This document shows, piece by piece, positions 23,100-33,700 of a DNA stretch of 64,000 nt (position 1 is its first letter; each line of letters starts with the position of its first letter). The notes under the pieces were generated by a model, which saw only the letters and a program-made list of their open reading frames with translations, searched no databases and had not been told where the DNA came from. The DNA comes from Zarea fungicola (lineage: Eukaryota > Ascomycota > Sordariomycetes > Hypocreales > Cordycipitaceae), in the NCBI GenBank assembly GCA_900169235.1, contig FWCC01000472.1, positions 1 to 64,000 of the forward strand. Reading direction: 5' to 3'. The position numbers were made by a program, and so were the translations under genes.

Positions 23100-25976
23100 T
23101 GTGTAGAGGTTCCGACCACTTTACTGGTGCCCGATGATGATAATTCAATGAAAATAAAATAAATTGAATAGAATTATACCAAATTGTTATTTTCGTTTGA
23201 ATATATGTACAATCTAGTTCAGGCAACAGAATAACTTCATCGGCCGAGGGTATCATAGCGGAGACGGATAGGACGCTAAATCCCAGGCATCGGTTCTGAG
23301 CCTTGTTGATACACCTGGAAAGGAGGAATTCCCTAGGCTAATTCCATAGTAACTTACTTTCATTCTTCGTTTACTAGGCAGAGAGATAAATATCGACCGG
23401 GAATTGCCTCGGTCGTTTACTCGATTCAACTGCATCTACGGTCGGTCGATCCAAAAAAAGCAGACATGGCCGAGACTACTGTATCTGTCTGAACTAGTTG
23501 GTTGGCACCCAATCTAAACACTCACCACCAGCCTTTCCACCACAGCATGTTGATGGCATTCTCGTCAGCAATGACGGACATCAACAGGCTACCCGGTAGT
23601 ATTACTTTACATGGCGGTTTTCTTCTCCTTCTTCAGTCGCAGTAAGCACGGGTCGATCCGTACCGAGGTGATTGATCTTGTAGGTTGCATATATGATGAA
23701 TAAAGGTAGGGATGAGCACACACGTGTAGGGCTCAGCAGACTGGATGGTTGGCATGTGTTGGAACGGCCCGCGCTCATGACACACACCAGACATGCTGGC
23801 GGGCATTGGCAGACGAGGTGTGTGTGGGAAACGTTGCAAGCCACGCTAACACAATGAAGAACAAAGGCAGACACGCGATAAGGAACATGGGGACAGTTTA
23901 AAGGCACGCCTGACATAGGTGACCTGGATTCCTGAGCCAAGAATGTTGAATGGTCCTGTCGGAGAAAGCTGCACTGCAACTACCCAGTAGTTGCTATTTT
24001 CTGGGCAGAGCGCGCAGACCAGGTAGCATGCATGCAAGCCATGAAATAAAGGGTCCTCAACTCCAATTTATTCTGTTGTCGGAAGAATATTCTGTACCTG
24101 GCCGGGACCGCCTCGTTTTGCGGTAAGAGACGAGTCAGGAGTGCGTCTGCAGTAACCGGGCCGAAGTATTTACGAAGAGAATGCACGCCACGAGGCTGGA
24201 GCTGGCTGCACATGGTTGGGTCTGAATGAGGGAATTTTTGCTGTAGGTGAGGTCGACTTGCTTTCGAGTACATGTTTTCCAAGTATTTTGTCTTTAATTT
24301 CTTTCTTCTTCTTTTTTTTTTTGATAGCTTACTACAGTACATGGCAGGAAGCCAATCAGTCACGTATGATGGGTTTGAAGATTGCGGGCGTAAGATGAAC
24401 CGACAAGGGAGAGAGGCAACTGGGGTCAACTCACACCGCCGTAGAAATACCCGAAGCGCTAGGACCTAGGAACAGGTGAGAATGGGCAACTGGTCTCGCC
24501 CCGGATTTTATCTTGCCCGTTAGCCAGTGAGTAGGTAGTTGGTCTGTCAATAGTTGGTGAACTTTTGCGTCGGGATACGGGTTGCGACGTTGCGTCTTGC
24601 CTCTCAAGGAACAAGTCTGTGGGGCCAAAGCAGGGCGAACAGGGGTCAGTCGAGGCGCTAAAGTTTGAGAGACAGAATGGAGTATCAATAGTGGGAATAA
24701 GGGCTGACTAGCAAACTGGTAACAACCATCACAAGCAGTAGGTCTATACCATCGTTACTTGGAGAGGCTACTGTGAGAGAGCGGTCTCGAGACGGTATTT
24801 GACGTCGTATGTAACAACCGAGAAGTGAGCCCAGAACCAACAAGATCATAATAAACGTGCCTGGCTTCGCATATATACGGCAGCGGATGGATGGTAACTT
24901 GGCCGGTATGCATAGTTGGTTGGTTAAACAGCCCATGTCAGCCTCAACAGCCCGAGAGGCTTGTAGTTGCTCCGAGGCCTGTGGGGGTTAAGCAATCGCG
25001 GGGCATGATTACCTACAAGTTTACTCTGGCAAGTACTAACAAGTACAGACTTCGTAAAAAGTCCGGGTCTGCTGCCAGACTGGAAGCATTTTGATATCAA
25101 GAAAAAGCCAAGTCAGAGGCACTTCGGCCATCTTGATTGACTGCTATCCGCATGCTCACTAGGTCACATTCCAACATCCCATGTGGCCTTGCGTGTGGTG
25201 CAAAGGCGCCTGGTGACCAGCTTGGGTGAGGGGAGAGGGCCGCCTGTAGATGTCCTAGAAGAGAGGCCAAAGCACGCAACAGGCGCTACAGGCCCAGTAC
25301 AATCAGCAGCCGAAACGCCCAAGATGGAGGGCCCTGGGCAAGCCAGAATGCCCCTCCTTTGGCGCCATTAGAGATCCACATTTTATGGTGGGCAGCAGAT
25401 CCACTGGGCCACGGCTTTTTTAGCACCAGTGACACTCTTTTTCCAGGGTCCTTTTGCACTTTTTGGCACTGTTCTGATGGCCGTTTTGCTCCTGCACTCA
25501 GTCACTCAGTCACTCACTGGCACATTCATTCTTCTACTGCTCCCCCTCCTCCCAACATTTTCCAGTTACCCAAATTCTTCCCCGTCTCCATTGCATTCTC
25601 TCAACCTTGGACGACATATATCTCCCTTGAATACCGTCACGAATCTCAACCTCTCGGGAAATGATTTGAACCATATCCACCGCCACTGCGAAGATTCCAG
25701 ACCCCGGGCATTCCGGCGCTGGCGGAGCATCTGGGCCGCCAACCGAATCGCCAGAAACCCACTCAAACGACCACTTACAAGACGCACCCAATTATTTCCG
25801 AGACCGATCACGACTACGACCGCGACACTGTTGAGAATAATTTTGCAAACTCGGTTTGAGTTGGCGGTTATTTTCAGAATCAAGGAAAAGGACGAAAAGT
25901 AATATACCGAAAAAGAGAAGACAAACGAAAGAATCCAGGTCACGATAACCTCCTTCCAACGCCCACCCCTCTCACC
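23100..25976. other. Gene-poor intergenic stretch, about 2.9 kb
   Basis: It lies between the divergent amidase (-) and F-box (+) genes. I find no frame with domain-like sequence. The last few hundred bases (25430-25976) are pyrimidine-rich and read as the F-box gene leader, with CACCATGG at its start codon. The rest may be regulatory or may hold a non-coding RNA; sequence alone does not show one. Confidence 0.45.
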
Positions 25977-27995
25977 ATGGCAGACCTGCCAGAGTCCCCC
26001 GGCGCTGAACCGTTTCCTCCTCTGGCCGACGTTGCCGGCAACGCCTCAGGCACCTCCTCGCCCAAGATTAAGAACCGTCACAAACTTCTGCGAGGAATCC
26101 AGCGTATAGCCTCGTCACCGTCCCTCACAAACCTGCGCCGGTCCCGATCCTCCAGTAGCCCATACCATGGCAGCAGCAGCAACTCCCTCTCCTGCGCAAG
26201 CCTTGCAGGCGTTGGTCCCCAGACGCCTCTTCGCTATGGAACGCCTCAGCCATCGCCTTTGGCACGATGCGGCACCCCAGATAGCGAATACCCGTTTCAC
26301 GACTGCCTCGAAGAGCAGCCCGGCGCTCCTCGCGTGATTCGAAGAGTTGCACCCACGTCAACACCCTCCACCGCTCTACTCCCGGCCGACCTCCGCGCCG
26401 CCCAGCACAAGGCTCCGAAGCCGCCGTTTCAGTTCTGGGATAAGATGCCGCAAGAACTTCGCATTGCCATCTTTGCTCACCTCGAACCCAAGGAGCTCGT
26501 CCGTGTCTCCCGCGTCAGCAATTCCTTTTACAAGTTCTGCTTTGATGGCCAGCTCTGGACATCCTTCAATGCGTCTGAATTCTACCAAAACATTCCGGCC
26601 GAGTCAATCGCTAGGATTATTTCTGCCGCCGGCCCGTTTATCAAGGATCTCAATCTTCGCGGCTGCGTCCAGGTGGAGCACTACAGACGCACAGAGGTCA
26701 TTGTCAAGGCCTGTAAGAACCTCATGAATGCCACTCTTGAAGGCTGTCGTAATTTCCAAAAGGGCACCCTGCATACCCTTTTGAGAAGTAACGAGAGGCT
26801 TGTCCATCTCAACCTTACTGGGCTCTACGCCGTTTCCAACTCGTCTTGCCGCGTTGTCGCCGAGTCGTGCCCCCAGCTCGAGAGCTTCAATGTCTCTTGG
26901 TGCCAAAAGGTCGATGCCCGCGGCATCAAGGCAGTCGTCGACTCATGCCTGCGACTCAAGGATCTGCGCGCCGGTGAGGTATCAGGATTTGACAATGTTG
27001 ACACGGCCGAGTCCATCTTTACCACGAATAACCTCGAGCGACTCGTCCTCAGCGGCTGCACCGACCTCACCGACGAGGCCCTCAAAATCATGATGCATGG
27101 CGTTGACCCCGAGATTGATATCCTGACTGAACGACCGGTCGTTGCACCCCGAAAGCTCCGTCATCTCAACCTCAGCAGATGCACTCAGCTGACACCGGCC
27201 GGCGTCAAGACCATTAGTTACGTAACGCCCGAGCTTCAGGGTCTGCAACTGTCTGGCTGTAAGCACCTGACAGATGAAGCCCTGATGCCGATTCTCGCCT
27301 CTGCACCCCGAATTACACACCTGGAGCTCGAGGACTTGAGCGAGCTCACCAACATCCTCCTCTCCGAGCACCTGGTCAAGGCACCGTGCGCCACCTCCCT
27401 CGAGCATCTCTCCCTCAGCTACTGTGAAAAGGTCGGCGACGTCGGCGTCTTGCCCGTTTTACAGAAATGCACCAGCCTCCGTAGCTGCGACCTCGACAAC
27501 ACGCGCATCAGCGACCTCTCCCTCGCCGAAGCCGCCGCCATGGTTGCCAAGCGCTCCGCGAAGAAGGAACACTCCGCAGGCGGCGCACCATCACCACCGG
27601 CCATTACATTATCCCTGGTCGTCTATGACTGCCACAATGTGACATGGGCAGGCGTTCGCGAGGTGCTCTTCCGCAACGCACAGATGAAGACGACGTCGTC
27701 AGGCGCCATCACCTACCCTACCGAGATGATTGGATTGAAGTGCTTTTATGGCTTTCAGATGACGGTGGATGAGCATCAGAAGCGTGTCCTGCGTGGTGAC
27801 TTTGGCGCCGCGAGTCGGCTGGAGAGGAAGTGGGGAGACTACATGCAGGCAAACGCCGAGGCGACGGTGACGGGTGCCGGGCACAGAAGGCGGAGGAGGA
27901 GAGCGAGGGAGACGCATACGGTGCATCTTGAAGAGGAAGATGGTGCGGTGGGCAGGCGACGGGCGCGTACCATGGGCTCTTGCAGCGTCATGTAA
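25977..27995 (+). CDS. F-box and leucine-rich-repeat protein with C-terminal CaaX
   Basis: One exon encodes 672 residues. F-box/LRR proteins recruit substrates to SCF ubiquitin ligases through Skp1. The N-terminal 150 residues are Ser/Pro-rich. The F-box is at about 152-197 (MPQELRIAIFAHLEPKELVRV). Cysteine-containing LRRs of the Grr1/FBXL type follow from about 210 to 530 (for example LNLRGCVQVEHY, FNVSWCQKVDARGI, LVLSGCTDLTDEAL, LQLSGCKHLTDEAL). After a basic linker the protein ends GSCSVM, a CaaX box with Met as last residue. That predicts farnesylation and membrane attachment, as known for mammalian FBXL2 and FBXL20-like proteins. The start codon context CACCATGG is strong. It could be the grrA/Pof2 relative; the exact orthology is not settled from sequence alone. 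Confidence 0.9.
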   Translation: MADLPESPGAEPFPPLADVAGNASGTSSPKIKNRHKLLRGIQRIASSPSLTNLRRSRSSSSPYHGSSSNSLSCASLAGVGPQTPLRYGTPQPSPLARCGTPDSEYPFHDCLEEQPGAPRVIRRVAPTSTPSTALLPADLRAAQHKAPKPPFQFWDKMPQELRIAIFAHLEPKELVRVSRVSNSFYKFCFDGQLWTSFNASEFYQNIPAESIARIISAAGPFIKDLNLRGCVQVEHYRRTEVIVKACKNLMNATLEGCRNFQKGTLHTLLRSNERLVHLNLTGLYAVSNSSCRVVAESCPQLESFNVSWCQKVDARGIKAVVDSCLRLKDLRAGEVSGFDNVDTAESIFTTNNLERLVLSGCTDLTDEALKIMMHGVDPEIDILTERPVVAPRKLRHLNLSRCTQLTPAGVKTISYVTPELQGLQLSGCKHLTDEALMPILASAPRITHLELEDLSELTNILLSEHLVKAPCATSLEHLSLSYCEKVGDVGVLPVLQKCTSLRSCDLDNTRISDLSLAEAAAMVAKRSAKKEHSAGGAPSPPAITLSLVVYDCHNVTWAGVREVLFRNAQMKTTSSGAITYPTEMIGLKCFYGFQMTVDEHQKRVLRGDFGAASRLERKWGDYMQANAEATVTGAGHRRRRRRARETHTVHLEEEDGAVGRRRARTMGSCSVM

Positions 27996-28845
27996 ACGCC
28001 CTCATCCCATGCTCACAATTTTTCTTTTATCAAGTTCTACATCGGCAGGGCATGATGTGGACTGACTTTTTTTTCTCTCGCGTTTTGTGAATATGGCATT
28101 ATTATCGGGCATGGTCTAGCTTGGGTTCTGCGTCCTTGTTTCTTTCTTTTTTCTTTTTTTTTTTGCTTATTTCTTTTGCATATCAGTACACGTACACGGT
28201 AGGACACAGAACGCTCCTTTTGTACTTGATTATTGGGTCGTTTATGTCCATGACTGGATGGATGACTGGGACTGGATTGCGATAAGGCGTCTTGGGTTGA
28301 TTTTGGCGCCAACATAGAAACTGTGCATTTCTTGCACGTACCTTTTGATATTTCATAGCGAAAGACTAAAGATGGATACTGGTATTTATCTTATAGATGA
28401 GCTTATCTCTTTTTTTATTACTATGTCTTTGTGTCTTGGCAGTTGTGAGCGAAGGAGCTGGCTACCGTACGATGGTACGCGTGATAACTTTTGGCATTCA
28501 TCTCCATATAGTCGTGCCCAATAAAATGGGTCAATTTATTTCACAAATGAACTCCCTTTTTCTTGCGATACCAAGTTATGGAGAATGTATCGTGCTGTGT
28601 TACGGCCCGTCCGGCGTCCCGTGTTCTACCGCCGGCCGGCCGATTGATTACTAGTGGGGTAGTCACCTCGGCTGCCCTTGCCTCGGGATCTCCGACATTG
28701 CAACCTCACTGTACCTGTGAGAAACCCAGCTGTATCACCTTTTTTTACATGTTTGGCTTGCACAAGTGAAACGGCAATCAATGTCAGAAAAGTAGTTGTC
28801 CTTTAGAGTTTTAGAGGTTTGTTTATTCAGATATCCATTTTCACA
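27996..28845. other. Intergenic region
   Basis: This holds the 3' region of the F-box gene and the promoter of the next gene on the same strand. It is T-rich in places and no gene is supported. Confidence 0.5.
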
Positions 28846-29959
28846 ATGTCGCTTGAAAAGATTTACATTGTCCGGCATGGCGTAAGTTTCTTCTGTCCTT
28901 CAGCGCATACCTCATATCATCTCACGAAAACACACTGGTGAGCCAAGTCATCGCAACTAACAAGGGGGGCGGGTGGGCAGTTCCGCACATCATGGACCGT
29001 CGACAACCAGGGCAACTACCGCTCCAACATCCCCTCGCCCACCGGCATCCCCGCCGACCCGGCCCTCACATCGCACGGCATCGAGCAGGCGCGCGAGCTC
29101 GCCGCCCACCTCACCACGCTCCGTCCAGCCATTGAGGCCGTCTACTCCAGCCCGTACTACCGCTGCCTCCAAACCATCGACCCATTCGTCCAGCTCCAGG
29201 CCGCCTCGTCCGCTGCCCGCGCGCTGCCGCCATCGCAGGCCGACACGCTGCGCATCCGCGGCGAGCATGGCGTGTGTGAGTGGTTCGGCGCGGCGCCGTT
29301 TGCGCACCCTCAGCCAGCCGAGGCGGCGCGGTTAAAGGAGCTGTTCCCCGCGTACGATGCAGAGTTTGTGTCGCCTGTGAAACCGAGGGTCAAGGGGGAA
29401 ACGTATGAGGGTCTGGTGGCGAGGGTCAAGGCCGCGATGCGCGAATTGGTTAAGCGGTGTGATGAGGAAGGTAAAAAGAGTGTGGTGATTTGTTCGCATG
29501 CGGCTGTTATTATTGTGCTGGGGAGGGTTTTGACGGGCGAGTATCCAGGGCAGATGGAGGAGGATGACTTCAAGGCGTTTACGTGTGGGTTGAGTGTATA
29601 TGCGAGAGGAAAGGAGGGTAAGGAAAAGTCTGATAATGGTGAGTTTCTTACACGTCTCGCTCCATTTTTTCTGCATACATTTCTGTGATATGAGAGTGAG
29701 GGGTGACGAGAGAGAGATGGAAAAACTAACGTTTGGTAGTGGGCAACTGGATATGTGAAAAAAATAGCGATTGCAGCTTTTTGAGTGAAGGCGAAGAGCG
29801 CGGATGGTACGTATTTCCTCTTTCTATCTCCCAAACAACTTTCTTTTATTCCATAATAGAGTTAGTCTCACCATTTTTAATAGGAAATTTTCTGGTGATG
29901 AATCGTTTCCAGATACAGGCAGCATGTCGCAGGATGATCCTTTTGACTCCAAACTCTAA
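28846..29959 (+). CDS. Histidine-phosphatase-fold protein related to TFIIIC tau55
   Basis: Four exons (28846-28881, 28981-29638, 29740-29806, 29884-29959) encode 278 residues. The tiny first exon ends on the catalytic motif IVRHG, and exon 2 continues FRTSWT. The second catalytic histidine is in ICSHAAVIIVLGR, with SSPYYRCLQT and EHGVCEWFG as further phosphoglycerate-mutase-superfamily elements. Fungal proteins of this type are often named transcription factor tau 55 kDa subunit after yeast Tfc7, whose N-terminal half has this fold. The C-terminal tail ends in FSGDESFPDTG and QDDPFDSKL. It could be a plain cytosolic histidine phosphatase; the link to RNA polymerase III is by family name only. 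Phases at all junctions agree. Confidence 0.82.
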
Positions 29960-30568
29960 ATAACGCAAAACTTGACGATACGGCTTTCAGAAGACATGTA
30001 TAAACGAAAAGAAACCTTTTTTTTTTGGATTTTATTATAGACGACCTGGATCGCATGGGAGGGCGTCTGCCATCATGGTATGCAACGAAGACGGCCTTCA
30101 CGGACATAAATTCGTGGCTTGCTATGCTGATAATACCTAACAACATTGTGCGCAAGCATGGCGAACTGACTAAATATAATAGACAAACAAATACACAAAT
30201 AAAAATGCCCTAAGACTAGAGTAAACCGCAAAATCTGTAAATCTGCTGCACATACTCTATTTGACGTTTAGGTACACCCACAAAACATTAACTCTACGTA
30301 GGTGTGGCAGCGAACCAATGAACGCTTGCAATATTACAGTCCATACACAAGATACTACCACTTGCATTAAGCTAAAACCATCTCTTGCAGCATTCGTGGC
30401 TCTTTTTAGCAGACATGAACGTCGTGCTTTTGGTGTAAATCGACACATCCAACTACAGGGTTCTTGTGCAACAGTACCGGCTTGAGCTTGGAGCACCCGA
30501 ATGCCGCAGATCATAGGCATAAACAATATTGATGTAGATTCCATTGATTGATGTTCATGTCTATGCTT
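29960..30568. other. Intergenic region, no gene seen
   Basis: AT-rich sequence follows the tau55-like gene, including a poly-T tract near 30018. No coding frame is supported. Confidence 0.45.
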
Positions 30569-30725
30569 TTACTTCTGCTTGTCGAAGAAGCGCAAACTAT
30601 GTCCGCTATGTAGGTGGGCCCGGCCCCAGTCGTCGGACTGTTTCTCCTTGACAACGGGGGTTGGAGTTGACGAGACAAAGGTTTTTTTGGTGAAGAGGTA
30701 AGATTCCGGATGCTGAGTATGGTAC
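30569..30725 (-). CDS. Orphan coding-like exon, 3' end of a small gene
   Basis: On the minus strand a splice acceptor (TCGCTCTCTAG) is followed by about 50 codons with strongly protein-like content (HPESYLFTKKTFV, then SDDWGRAHLHSGHSLRFF), ending in TAA at 30569. The 5' end is unclear. One option is a distant first exon ending at the donor ATG|GTAAGC near 31018, joined to an alternative acceptor (CATACTCAG) at the HPES codons. Another is an exon starting MKHSVRPTK near 30840 with a GTGTAT donor. The same frame is blocked by TAA just upstream of the acceptor, so an intron is required. I do not recognise the protein. Confidence 0.4.
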
Positions 30726-33700
30726 CTAGAGAGCGATTAATTTTTTTTGGACGGTATTTCCTTCGGCAAGTCCCAGAACATCTGAACAGATACACTAGGA
30801 TTTGGTCAAGGAATTTTGTTGGCCGAACAGAATGTTTCATTAGTTGCCTATTACCGATCTTTATTTAAAAATAAAAGGGAAACAAGTAAATCGTATAAAT
30901 ATTCTCCAAGTTATGGTTCAGGCATGAAAGCCTATATGATTATGTACTGGAGCAGCCTGAATTCCGAATGCAGTCAAGTGGTTGTGGCTGGGAATCGACC
31001 GTGCACGTTGATGCTTACCATTATACGGTCGCAAGTTAGGTGGAATCAGCTCAACAAACATTTCGCACAACAATTTGCATTTCAAATATACTAGTGTTAG
31101 AGACAAATACAGTAATCTTGCTCGGATCATGTTAAGCAACTCTGAATTGTTGGTTTATTTGCACCAAAAAAAAAGATTTGTTGGTCCGGAATAGTCACGA
31201 TTGGAACAACACGTCGGCTACCCTGCATCTCGGGTTAAGAAAACCAACCTCCAGGCTCGGCAAGTTACGGCATCCCAAGACCAAAAAAATGTCTGATTTG
31301 AAAAATTTAAACCTCTTCTCTTGCGACTAGTCACCTGTCAACCTAGTAGAGTACCACAAGGTCTCCTCATTTTTGGATCGGAGCTTGGGCCTAGGGATTG
31401 AATCTGACTCTAGGGCGAACAGCACATGGGCTTGAGAACGACAATCGCTCGCCCTTGGTCACACAGTGAACACAGATACACATACACAGCACAACAAACA
31501 TACCGGATGAGACCAATTCAAGGGATAAGGAGAAACGAAACCCGTGATATGGTTTCTTATCGGGATGTGGCCGTTCATTTGTTTTCTCTCCAGCGTTGAC
31601 AGTAGGTCAAATTCGGTAAAGTGCCGCTCGCCCTCAAGAAAGGTCTCACAAATGGTTTGTCCGTCGGATAAGCTCCCGCCAAAGCCCTCGTGGAGAGAGA
31701 GCGCACTGATCAGATTTCAGATTTCATTCGGCAAAGCCCAATAAAATCCACTGTCGGATCTGTGTCTCTTCTATTTTTCGACATGGTGGTAGTTTAGGAA
31801 ATCGAGGTTTACTGTCTCGCGTACTTGTGAAAGGAAAGAGACAACTCAACAGACTGGTGCTTGGACGGCTTTCCTGGTTAGAATCCGAATAATTGATTTG
31901 CATTTCCATACTTTTTGCAAGACCTGCCTATTGGCAATCCATCAAATTCTTTTTTCCGATTCGGACCGTAATAAGCACAAGTCCACCTGCGTGTTTAATG
32001 ATGACACCACCAGTACGTGTCTTTTAGTAGCCAGGATAGGTGTGGCTGTGAAGCTAACAATGGGAAATCCTTTTGTGGCAAAAAGCCATCTCCGGATTGT
32101 GAAAAAAAGCATTGTACGCATTGTGGAGAGGGCGAGCTAAGATGTGTCACTTTTGGGAGTACGGTGACAGAGTGGATGCACAACTCCCTTGCGTCAAAGA
32201 GATTAAGACCGCCCGTACCTTGCATAAATCATGTAGGAACCAGAGACTTGTAGAGATCGAGCACATGCTAATCGCAAAGAAGAGTATTTGTTCCTGGATT
32301 GCGTCACTGCTGAATCAAAACAGTCGACGCGACTTGGTCACGGATGGTCAGGACTCGACGCGAGCTGCTTAACGAGTTGGATAGAGGATGTGATGAGTGA
32401 GACAGTCAAGGAAATCTTTTCAGTAAATGTAAGCCAGAACCGGTAACTGTCAAATATGAGTGAGAGTGCATGCCATTCGGATGAAGTTGTCTCCGCGTTG
32501 GTTGTCGTTGCCCAAGGTTGAATGACCATGACGGGCTTGGCCGCAGTAATGGCCAGCTTGCACTTCAGGCAATCACCCTCGAGGCAGACCTTGCGAGACA
32601 GATTGTGCGCAGAACTCCGTGATCATAAAGAAGCAAGTGTCCTCAACCCTTGGCAGAGGACGATCTTTGTGGCTGCATGAAGCCATCAGGTGCACAAACG
32701 AAAATGACCTCTGTTGGCGTGCATGAAGGAAATTAATCAAGATGGGCACATCTGCACGGGGGTAAGGACGATTGCTGCCACAAGCCACCAGTAAATGCCG
32801 ATATTGGAGAAGAATTTTCGCATCCATAGGCAAAGAGGCGTAGACACGCAGGCAACTGTCTAATTGTGAGGTCTCGGTCCTGCAGTAGTCTCCCACCATG
32901 GCGAGGCAGGGCAGGGGCAAAAAAGGAAGCAAGACAATTTTTCAAGGTCAAAGACGAGCTCCGCCGTCGGTACGGAGAAATGCTGAGAAAGCCACAATAG
33001 TTCCATTCATGGGCACAGGCTATTATGCACTCACAGACGCCCCGCAGACTGGCTTTGTAGGACGGAGGCCGTGGTGCCGATTCAATTGGCGTTACGAGGC
33101 CATGGTCAGGGGAACAATGTACGCAACAGAAATGGCTGCAAGACTAGACGAAGAAGAAAAACCGGCGGATTAATAGTGTGGAATTAGTCGTTATAGATCA
33201 TCGGTGCCTGGACGATGATGATGATGCTCGTGCGGCGGGTGTTTGATCTCTGGAGCTCAACTGCGGTGGCAAAGAGGCTGGCGGTGGGCAGCTGAAACAA
33301 TGGTACCCGGACAGGAGGCAAGCATAGTACTGCAGACAAAAGCAAGCAAGTGGCCGTTGAAGGGGCGCCACCGACGTTGAGGAGAGAGTTGATGGGGCAT
33401 TGTGTGGTGTTGAAAAGGAAAACTGATGGATGCGATGGAGTAGTAGAGTGGCATGGGATGCAGTCGAAAGTCGGCCCAGGAGCCGCTTGGCTACCGAGCA
33501 AGCGGGACAAGCCAGCCTGCCGGCAGGCTGCAGGCCCTGCACACAGTGGACAGCGTACAGGACAGTGGACAGTTGACAGCCCTCTGGCCATAGCTCCAAC
33601 CGGGCGTCAAGTGGGGGCTCGACTGGCGCAAGCGAACGCTTTGGGGGCTAGTACTAATATGGATTAGCGCAGACTAAAGATTTCCTTTTTCGCCCTTGTT

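Noticed and set aside
32898..33173. 91-codon plus-strand frame with a basic start and plausible composition
   Set aside because: No homologue known to me, no splice or promoter support, and it stands in a zone with many equal-length random frames.
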